Source: Burkholderia sp. Nafp2/4-1b
Lineage (GTDB): Bacteria > Pseudomonadota > Gammaproteobacteria > Burkholderiales > Burkholderiaceae
NCBI RefSeq assembly: GCF_003635165.1
Contig: NZ_ML058602.1
Span: forward strand, 1-64,000
DNA: 64,000 bases
Direction of reading: 5' to 3'
Shown: piece by piece, positions 58,659 through 64,000 of the stretch
How positions within the stretch are numbered: position 1 is the first letter of the stretch
Layout of the letters: each line of letters begins with the position of its first letter
Notes under the pieces: generated by a model
Databases searched by the model: none
Told to the model about the DNA's origin: nothing
Seen by the model: only the letters and a program-made list of their open reading frames with translations
Position numbers and translations under genes: made by a program

Positions 58659-58750
58659 CGCCGCGCGCGTGCTGCGATGCAATGTGATCCGCGCCAGCGG
58701 ATGTGCTACAAGAACATCGAATGCCCCGCCGTACGGAACCGGAGCCGACC

Positions 58751-60682
58751 ATGCCCTATGCCGTCCCCCAGGCCCAGCACGCCGACCGTGTGCTCGGCGC
58801 GCTCGCCGGACGCCTGCCCGCGCCGGCCGACTCCGCGCGCCTCGTGTCGTCGTGGCAGCGCTCGCTCGAGCGCTACGCGCTCGACCCCGCTTCGTCGATC
58901 GGCCCGCGCGTGCTGACCGCGGCCGAGCTGCGCGAAGTGCGCGACAAGGAAGAGGCGTTCCTGCGTGCGTCGGGCCAATGCCTGACGCGCCTGCACGACA
59001 TGATTCGGGTCGCCGACTATTGCGTGATGCTGACCGACGCGCACGGCGTGACGATCGACTACCGGATCGATCGCGAACGCCGCCACGACTTCCGTCATGC
59101 GGGGCTGCACATCGGCTCGTGCTGGTCGGAAAGCGAGGAAGGCACCTGCGGCGTCGCGAGCGTGCTGACCGATCTCGCGCCGATCACCGTGCACAAGACC
59201 GACCACTTCCGCGCGGCGTTCACCACGCTGACCTGCAGCGCGGCGCCGATCTTCTCGCCGGGCGGCGAACTGATCGGCGTGCTCGACGCATCCGCCGTGC
59301 AGTCGCCCGACAGCCGCGACAGCCAGCGGCTCGTGTACCAGCTCGTGCGGCAGAGTGCGGCGCTGATCGAGGACGGCTATTTCGTGCACAGCACCGCGCA
59401 GCACTGGATCTTGTTCGGTCATCCGAACCGTCACTACGTCGAGGCGCAGCCCGAATGGCTGATCGCATTCGACGAATGCGGCAATATCGTCGCCGCGAAC
59501 CGGCACGCACGCGACGCACTGCCGGCGTTGCGCGAGCCGCGCCACATCGACGAGATCTTCGATGCGACCGAGATGCCGCTGCGCGACGCGGCGCGGCTCG
59601 ACGCGATCGTCGCGCTGCGACTGCGCGCGACCGGCGCGCCGCTCTATGCGCGGCTGCGTGCGCCGCTACGGCGTGCGGGCCGCGAAACCGGCACGGCACG
59701 GACCGCCCCGGTATCGCGCCGCCCCGGCACCGCGCCGCGCCACGTCGGCGCGCTCACGCCGTTTCTCCACAGCAGCGACGCACGCATCGCGCAACAGGCC
59801 GAACTCGCACTGCGCGTCGCGAGCAAGCGCCTGCCGATCCTCGTGCTCGGTGAAACCGGCGCCGGCAAGGAAGTGTTCGCGCGCGCGCTTCACGACGCCG
59901 GTGCGCGGCGCGCGCGGCCGTTCGTCGCGGTCAATTGTGGCGCGCTGCCCGAGGCACTGATCGAAAGCGAGCTGTTCGGCTATGCGGCCGGCGCATTCAC
60001 CGGCGCACGCAAGCACGGCGCGCGCGGCAAGATCGCACTCGCCGACGGCGGCACGCTGTTCCTCGACGAAATCGGCGACATGCCGCTCACGCTGCAGACG
60101 CGGCTGCTGCGCGTGCTCGCCGACGGCGAGGTCGCGCCGCTCGGCAGCGATACGCCGGTGCGCGTCGATCTCGACGTGATCTGCGCGACCCACCGCGATC
60201 TCGCGCGGATGGTGGCCGACGGCACGTTTCGCGAGGATCTGTATTACCGGCTGAGCGGCGCGACGTTCGAGCTGCCGCCACTGCGCGAGCGCGCGGACGT
60301 GCGCGACGTGATCGCCGCCGTGTTCGCCGAGGAAGCGCAGGCCACCGGCCACGTGCTCACGCTCGATGCGACGCTGGCCGAGCAGCTCGCCGCGTATCCG
60401 TGGCCCGGCAACGTGCGGCAGTTGCGCAACGTGCTGCGCTATGCGTGCGCCGTGTGCGACGCCGCGCGCGTGACGCGACACGACTTGCCGGCCGATCTCG
60501 CCGCGCAGCTCGGTGGCGGTCCGGCCGGCGCGCTGCCGGACGACGAACGCGGCCGCATCGTCGCGGCGCTCACCACGCACCGCTGGCGGCCCGACGCGGC
60601 CGCGCAGGCGCTCGGCATCTCGCGCGCGACGCTGTACCGGCGGATCGCGAAGCACCGGATCGTCGCGCCGCACCGCATCTGA
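58751..60682 (+). CDS. acoR: Sigma-54-dependent activator of acetoin catabolism
   Basis: 643 residues from ATG 58751, which has GGAG 8 bases upstream; in-frame ATGs at 58721 and 58703 are alternatives. A GAF-type sensory domain comes first ([17 protein letters not shown] and [20 protein letters not shown], key EEGTCG). The AAA+ domain follows with Walker [16 protein letters not shown], the sigma-54 contact loop GAFTGA in [13 protein letters not shown], and Walker [17 protein letters not shown]-terminal Fis-type HTH ([21 protein letters not shown]) ends it. The domain set is that of AcoR. It is divergent from the operon it should control and responds to acetoin or a derivative by family analogy. 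Confidence 0.93.
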   Translation: MPYAVPQAQHADRVLGALAGRLPAPADSARLVSSWQRSLERYALDPASSIGPRVLTAAELREVRDKEEAFLRASGQCLTRLHDMIRVADYCVMLTDAHGVTIDYRIDRERRHDFRHAGLHIGSCWSESEEGTCGVASVLTDLAPITVHKTDHFRAAFTTLTCSAAPIFSPGGELIGVLDASAVQSPDSRDSQRLVYQLVRQSAALIEDGYFVHSTAQHWILFGHPNRHYVEAQPEWLIAFDECGNIVAANRHARDALPALREPRHIDEIFDATEMPLRDAARLDAIVALRLRATGAPLYARLRAPLRRAGRETGTARTAPVSRRPGTAPRHVGALTPFLHSSDARIAQQAELALRVASKRLPILVLGETGAGKEVFARALHDAGARRARPFVAVNCGALPEALIESELFGYAAGAFTGARKHGARGKIALADGGTLFLDEIGDMPLTLQTRLLRVLADGEVAPLGSDTPVRVDLDVICATHRDLARMVADGTFREDLYYRLSGATFELPPLRERADVRDVIAAVFAEEAQATGHVLTLDATLAEQLAAYPWPGNVRQLRNVLRYACAVCDAARVTRHDLPADLAAQLGGGPAGALPDDERGRIVAALTTHRWRPDAAAQALGISRATLYRRIAKHRIVAPHRI

Positions 60683-60711
60683 CCCATCCAGCGCATCGGC
60701 ACGTTTTCGCG

Positions 60712-61146
60712 TCACGCGGCGTGCGCAGCCGCTTCGGTCGTGCCACCGCCGTTTTCGGCCGCCGCGTCTCGCCGCGTAAAGACTTCATGCGCGGCGAACA
60801 ACGCATTGAGCGCGGCCGGAAACCCTGCGTAGACGGCCATCTGCATGAACACCTCGACGATCTCGTCGCGCGTGCAGCCGACATTCAACGCCGCCTCGAT
60901 ATGCACCTTCAGTTGCGGCTGCGCATTGCCGAGCGCCGCCAGCGCGGCGATCGTCGCGATCTCGCGCGCCTTCAGGTCGAGCTGCGGCCGGCTGTAGATG
61001 TCGCCGAAACCGAATTCGACGAGCAGCCGCCCGAAGTCCGGTGCGATCGGCGCGAGCGCCGCGATCACGCGTTCGCCCACTTCGCCGTCGATTTCCTTCA
61101 GCTTGTTCCAGCCGCGCGTATAGCGATCTTCAACGAGTCGTTCCAT
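60712..61146 (-). CDS. Carboxymuconolactone decarboxylase-family protein (AhpD-like fold)
   Basis: 144 residues. ALAPIAPDFGRLLVEFGFGDIYSRPQLDLKAREIATIAAL, key LDLKAREIATIAAL, and QLKVHIEAALNVGCTRDEIVEVFMQMAVYAGFPAALNAL (key GCTRDEIVEVFMQMAVYAGFP) are the CMD family signatures. Only one cysteine (in VGCTRDE) is visible, so the AhpD CxxC peroxidase pair is absent, favouring a gamma-carboxymuconolactone-decarboxylase-like or unassigned role. The reading frame overlaps the end of the merR gene by 17 bp, so the two are translated together. Confidence 0.87.
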   Translation of the reverse strand: MERLVEDRYTRGWNKLKEIDGEVGERVIAALAPIAPDFGRLLVEFGFGDIYSRPQLDLKAREIATIAALAALGNAQPQLKVHIEAALNVGCTRDEIVEVFMQMAVYAGFPAALNALFAAHEVFTRRDAAAENGGGTTEAAAHAA

Positions 61147-61603
61147 GGTGTCCGTCCTGTTCCGGTGATTGTTCCGGGGATGATTGAGAAGGGTTCGCCC
61201 GTCGTTCCGTCTCGCGCGCCTGCGTCTCGTAGTACGCGATCTTGTCGCCGATCGCGTCGAGGCTTGCCTGCAACTCCGCGATATGCGCACGAACCGCATC
61301 GCGATGTGCAGCCAGCAAGTCGCGCCGTGCGCCGAACGTCGACTCGCCTTGCGCGCGCAGCGCCGCGAACTGCTGCATCTGCGCGATCGGCATGCCGGTC
61401 GCCTTCAGGCGCATCACGAAGGCCAGCCAGTCAAGGTCGGCCGGCGCATAGAGCCGGTGCCCGGCCGCCGTGCGCGAAATCGCGCGCAGCAGGCCGGCCT
61501 GCTCGTAATACCGCAGCGTATGCGTCGACACGCCGATCAGTTCGGCAACTTGACCGATCGTCAGCGGGCCGGCGGCGGGAGATCTGGATACGGTTTTCGA
61601 CAT
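61130..61603 (-). CDS. MerR-family regulator controlling the CMD gene
   Basis: 157 residues. HTH LTIGQVAELIGVSTHTLRYYEQAGLL (key VSTHTLRYYEQAGLL) near 15-40, then GHRLYAPADLDWLAFVMRLKATGMPIAQMQQF, and a coiled coil HRDAVRAHIAELQASLDAIGDKIAYYE. The YYE end and lack of cysteines recall the AdhR/NmlR-type group, which responds to aldehydes or electrophiles; that is a family analogy only. The promoter upstream is a typical 19-bp-spacer MerR promoter. The mRNA leader would be only about four bases, and no SD is visible before the ATG. Confidence 0.92.
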   Translation of the reverse strand: MSKTVSRSPAAGPLTIGQVAELIGVSTHTLRYYEQAGLLRAISRTAAGHRLYAPADLDWLAFVMRLKATGMPIAQMQQFAALRAQGESTFGARRDLLAAHRDAVRAHIAELQASLDAIGDKIAYYETQARETERRANPSQSSPEQSPEQDGHHGTTR

Positions 61604-61613
61604 GGCAGGAACA

Positions 61614-61644
61614 AGGTTAGGAGTTGGAGTTCACTCTAAGTCAA
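61614..61644 (-). promoter_or_regulatory. MerR-type promoter (19-bp spacer) of the merR-CMD operon
   Basis: Read leftward: -35 TTGACT (61639-61644), a 19-bp spacer, -10 TAACCT (61614-61619). The spacer holds the dyad TTAGAGT-GA-ACTCCAA (one mismatch), overlapping the edge of the -35, as in MerR-activated promoters. Confidence 0.8.
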
Positions 61645-61818
61645 GCATCGTCGAGCGGCCAGATGCAATAATTTTTTCGGCCCTCGTCGCGGGGACTTTC
61701 GCGGCCACATTTGCGGGCACCTGCGCCGACACCGTAAAGAATGGTCAAAACCGCCGCCCCGCGCGGCTTTCTGTCTTTACAGCGACGCAAGCCTTCAGCA
61801 AGATTCGGTCAGCCTGTC

Positions 61819-61847
61819 TTAAAAAGGGCACGCATTTGTCCTATGCT
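61819..61847 (+). promoter_or_regulatory. Candidate promoter of the helix-hairpin-helix gene
   Basis: TTAAAA and TATGCT each match four of six consensus bases and are separated by 17 bp, about 80 bp upstream of the ATG. Confidence 0.35.
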
Positions 61848-61925
61848 TAACGGCGACGCCCGGCCGGGTCTCGCCCCGCCGTCCGTTGCAACAGCCATTC
61901 ATCCGTCAGAACCAGGGAGCCTTCC

Positions 61926-62537
61926 ATGCTGAAAAAGCTGCTGATGCTGTTCGTCGCGCTGTCGTTGTCGCTTGCCGCCGGCTTCGCCGCGGCCGTCGAA
62001 GTCAACACGGCCGACCAGGCCGCGCTCGAATCGGTGAAGGGCCTCGGGCCCGTGAAGTCGAAGGCGATCATCGACGAACGCACCAAGAACGGTCCGTTCA
62101 AGGACGCGGATGATCTCGCAACTCGCGTGAAAGGGCTCGGCACGAAGTCGGTCGGGCATCTCGAGGAGAATGGCCTGACGATCGGCGGCTCGTCGACGCC
62201 GCCGAAGGGCGTGAAGCTGTCGAAGCCGACCGCGACGACGACAACGACGACGTCGACCACGCCGGCCACGACGTCGGCAGGCACCGCATCGACGTCGACG
62301 ACCGCAACGGCCGGCACGACGGCGACGGCCCCCGCGGCCAGCGCCCCGGAGGCCGCATCCAAGCCGGCCAAGAGCAAGCGTGCATCGAAGAAGGAGAAGG
62401 CGGCCGCCGCCGCGGCATCGGCCGACGCGGGCGCGAGCGCGCCGGCCGAGGCGTCGTCCACGAAGGTGACGAAGGGTTCGAAGAAAAAGAGCAAGAAGGA
62501 CAAGGCAGCCTCCGCCGCCGCGGCGTCGGGCGCCTGA
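61926..62537 (+). CDS. Exported ComEA-like helix-hairpin-helix protein with low-complexity tail
   Basis: 203 residues: a Sec signal peptide (KLLMLFVALSLSLAAGFAAA, cleavage near 22-23), then a ComEA-type tandem HhH domain VEVNTADQAALESVKGLGPVKSKAI (key VNTADQAALESVKGLGP) continuing through NGPFKDADDLATRVKGLG to about residue 85. The rest is low complexity: a Thr run (TATTTTTTSTTPATTSAG), then Ala-rich and Lys-rich stretches (KPAKSKRASKKEKAAAAAA, KVTKGSKKKSKKDKAAS). The HhH domain is that of DNA-uptake receptor ComEA, and the basic tail could bind DNA or polyanions too. No other competence gene is nearby, so a role in transformation is unproven. Confidence 0.82.
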   Translation: MLKKLLMLFVALSLSLAAGFAAAVEVNTADQAALESVKGLGPVKSKAIIDERTKNGPFKDADDLATRVKGLGTKSVGHLEENGLTIGGSSTPPKGVKLSKPTATTTTTTSTTPATTSAGTASTSTTATAGTTATAPAASAPEAASKPAKSKRASKKEKAAAAAASADAGASAPAEASSTKVTKGSKKKSKKDKAASAAAASGA

Positions 62538-62581
62538 GGTGCGCCGCGCGCGCGACGGCGTGCGCGCGGCATTCGATCAAC

Positions 62582-62607
62582 GGGCGCCGTCGCTACGGCG
62601 CCCTTTT
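62582..62607 (+). terminator. Rho-independent terminator after the HhH gene
   Basis: Perfect 9-bp stem GGGCGCCGT/ACGGCGCCC with loop CGCT, then TTTT. Confidence 0.88.
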
Positions 62608-62625
62608 CAGTGAAGGTGAAGAACC

Positions 62626-63057
62626 ATGGGTCTACTCGACATCGTCGGCGGTCTGATCGGCGGCCAGGCCGGCGGCAACTCGCAAAGCGCGCTCATCACG
62701 ACCGCGCTCGAATTCATCAACAACCAGCCGGGCGGCCTGAACGGGCTGATCGAGAAGTTCAAGGCCGGTGGCGCCGGCGACGTCATCGGCTCGTGGGTCG
62801 GCACCGGCGAAAACCAGCCGATCTCGCCGGACACGCTGCAGAACGTGCTCGGCTCCGACGTCGTCGGCTCGCTCGCGAGCAAGGTCGGCATCGATCCGGC
62901 GCAAGCGTCGTCGATCCTCGCGCAAGTGCTGCCGCACGTCGTGAACCACGCGACGCCGAACGGCGAAGTACCGGCCGGCGGCCAGGTCGACACGTCGAAC
63001 GTGCTCGGCACGCTCACGCAGCTCGCCGGCATGTTCGGCGGCAACAAGCCGGCCTGA
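62626..63057 (+). CDS. YidB-like protein (DUF937)
   Basis: 143 residues. MGLLDIVGGLIGGQAGGNSQSALI, GGLNGLIEKFKAGGAGDVIGSWVGTGENQPISPDTLQNVLG (keys GLIEKFKAGG and SWVGTGENQPISPDTLQNVLG), then ASKVGIDPAQASSILAQVLPHVV and a Gly/Ala/Lys end. This is the YidB/DUF937 pattern; no biochemical function is established. There is no signal peptide. It starts 18 bp after a terminator, so any promoter must overlap that hairpin, or read-through supplies it. GAAGGTGAAG precedes the ATG. Confidence 0.85.
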   Translation: MGLLDIVGGLIGGQAGGNSQSALITTALEFINNQPGGLNGLIEKFKAGGAGDVIGSWVGTGENQPISPDTLQNVLGSDVVGSLASKVGIDPAQASSILAQVLPHVVNHATPNGEVPAGGQVDTSNVLGTLTQLAGMFGGNKPA

Positions 63058-63110
63058 GTCCGCACCGCACCGGCTCGCACCCGCACAGCGGTTTCGGCCG
63101 CACCATATGC

Positions 63111-63142
63111 AAACACCCCGCTCGAGGCGGGGTGTTTGTTTT
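63111..63142 (+). terminator. Rho-independent terminator between yidB-like gene and clpB
   Basis: Stem AAACACCCCGC/GCGGGGTGTTT with loop TCGAG, then GTTTTTG. It is near-symmetric and can end both convergent units. Confidence 0.9.
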
Positions 63143-63185
63143 TGCGCGCCCGGCGCGAACTAGGCGTGCGGCCGATGGCCGGCGA

Positions 63186-64000
63186 TCAGTGCACGACTCG
63201 GTCGAACACGAACTCGCCGTCGTTGACGTCGACCGGGATCACGTCCTTCGGACCGAAGCGGCCCGCGAGGATCAGCTTCGCGACCGGGTTCTCGATCTCC
63301 TGCTGGATCGCGCGCTTCAACGGCCGCGCGCCGAACACCGGATCGTAGCCCACCTTGCCGATCTGCTCGAGCGCCGCCGGCGAAACGTCGAGCGCCATGT
63401 CGAGCTTCGCGAGCCGGTCGTGCAGGCGTGCGAGCTGGATCTTCGCGATCGATTCGATATTGCTGCGATCGAGCGCATGGAACACGACGACGTCGTCGAT
63501 CCGGTTCAGGAACTCCGGACGGAAGTGCTGTTTCACTTCGATCCACACCGCGTCCTTGATCTCTTCCTGCGGCGCACCGGTCATCGCCTGGATCACCTGC
63601 GAGCCGAGGTTCGACGTCATCACGATCACCGTGTTCTTGAAGTCGACCGTGCGCCCCTGCCCGTCGGTCATCCGACCGTCGTCGAGCACCTGCAGCAGCA
63701 CGTTGAACACGTCCGGATGCGCCTTCTCGATCTCGTCGAGCAGGATCACGCTGTACGGCTTGCGGCGCACGGCTTCCGTCAGGTAGCCGCCTTCCTCGTA
63801 ACCGACATAGCCCGGCGGCGCGCCGATCAGCCGCGCGACGCTGTGCTTCTCCATGAACTCGCTCATGTCGATGCGGATCAGGTGCTCTTCCGAATCGAAC
63901 AGGAACGACGCCAGCGCCTTGCACAGCTCGGTCTTGCCGACGCCCGTCGGGCCAAGGAACAGGAACGAGCCGTACGGACGGTTCGGATCGGCGAGACCCG
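63186..64000 (-). CDS. clpB: Disaggregase ClpB, C-terminal part (5' end outside window)
   Basis: AAA+ chaperone that, with DnaK, reactivates aggregated proteins. The last 271 codons are present and cut by the right edge. They cover most of the second AAA+ domain: Walker [11 protein letters not shown] just inside the window, then [27 protein letters not shown] (key [14 protein letters not shown], pore loop 2 tyrosine), Walker [15 protein letters not shown], sensor-1 [12 protein letters not shown], sensor-2 [17 protein letters not shown] and the C-terminal strand. No N-degron adaptor gene or ClpS is adjacent, and sequence favours ClpB over ClpA. Confidence 0.96.
   Translation of the reverse strand, partial: GLADPNRPYGSFLFLGPTGVGKTELCKALASFLFDSEEHLIRIDMSEFMEKHSVARLIGAPPGYVGYEEGGYLTEAVRRKPYSVILLDEIEKAHPDVFNVLLQVLDDGRMTDGQGRTVDFKNTVIVMTSNLGSQVIQAMTGAPQEEIKDAVWIEVKQHFRPEFLNRIDDVVVFHALDRSNIESIAKIQLARLHDRLAKLDMALDVSPAALEQIGKVGYDPVFGARPLKRAIQQEIENPVAKLILAGRFGPKDVIPVDVNDGEFVFDRVVH

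Larger units (their letters stand above)
58227..58750. other. Divergent acoX-acoR regulatory region
   Basis: 524 bp without a supported gene. It holds a sigma-54 promoter facing acoX (58348-58363), and a cluster of TGAGAC half-sites (58610-58658) about 250-310 bp upstream of it, typical enhancer spacing. The remaining stretch is GC-rich. No sigma-70 promoter for acoR was identified with confidence. Confidence 0.75.
61604..61925. other. Divergent region between merR and the helix-hairpin-helix gene
   Basis: 322 bp without a supported gene. The left end is the merR promoter. The right end has a possible sigma-70 promoter for the rightward gene (TTAAAA at 61819-61824, 17 bp, TATGCT at 61842-61847). 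Confidence 0.55.

Noticed and set aside
60712-61146. AhpD alkylhydroperoxidase
   Set aside because: The CxxC redox pair is missing; only one cysteine is present, so only the wider CMD family is supported.

Overview
The window is 64 kb of GC-rich chromosomal DNA from a betaproteobacterium, almost certainly a Burkholderia of the cepacia-complex type. This rests on protein sequence and gene order recognised by eye (phaC-phaA, rluD/pgeF, bamD, tex, hisZ-purA, hflC-hflK-hflX-hfq-der-bamB-yfgM-hisS-ispG-rodZ-rlmN-ndk, rpoS-nlpD-pcm-surE, recR-ybaB-dnaX-ffs, trxA-rho, aco cluster, clpB). No database search was possible. I see no insertion sequences, prophage, CRISPR array, tRNA or rRNA. Composition and codon use look uniform, so this reads as core genome.

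Layout. Bases 1-2577 hold the end-on pair phaC-phaA for polyhydroxybutyrate synthesis (phaA runs off the left edge). Bases 2956-9332 carry pgeF-rluD, divergent bamD, a DinG/YoaA-type Fe-S helicase, a YdcH-like small protein and an unrecognised periplasmic coiled-coil protein. Bases 9490-17633 carry tex, kup and the hisZ-purA-phosphoribosyltransferase group. Bases 17442-30731 are a long leftward run combining the hflCKX-hfq block with the der-bamB-yfgM-hisS-ispG-rodZ-rlmN-ndk block: membrane proteolysis control, RNA chaperone, ribosome assembly, outer-membrane assembly, histidyl-tRNA, isoprenoids, cell shape and rRNA methylation. Bases 30982-34240 carry a Bax-inhibitor-1-like membrane protein, rlmD and an exo/endonuclease-like protein.

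Bases 34268-38719 are the stress operon surE-pcm-nlpD-rpoS-exonuclease, with 4-bp ATGA overlaps at two junctions. Then come a class III CoA-transferase and recR-ybaB-dnaX, followed by the 4.5S RNA gene ffs. Rightward genes from 44315 are trxA, rho, a merR/MFS pair, mtfA, rpmE2, an ArnT/PMT-like glycosyltransferase and a MATE exporter.

Bases 52930-60682 are an acetoin catabolism locus: acoX-acoA-acoB-acoC-lipA transcribed leftward, with the sigma-54 activator acoR divergent. The 524-bp gap between them holds a textbook -24/-12 sigma-54 promoter and a cluster of TGAGAC half-sites that could be the AcoR enhancer. This is the most complete regulatory circuit readable from the sequence. The right end carries a MerR/carboxymuconolactone-decarboxylase-like operon with a classic 19-bp-spacer MerR promoter, an exported ComEA-like helix-hairpin-helix protein with a low-complexity tail, a YidB-like protein, and the 3' part of clpB.

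I did not find a clearly new multi-gene system. The best leads are regulatory: the aco enhancer/promoter, two MerR-type operators, probable leaderless transcripts (dnaX, merR-CMD), a 14-bp perfect hairpin between trxA and rho, and several low-complexity extensions on otherwise ordinary housekeeping proteins.
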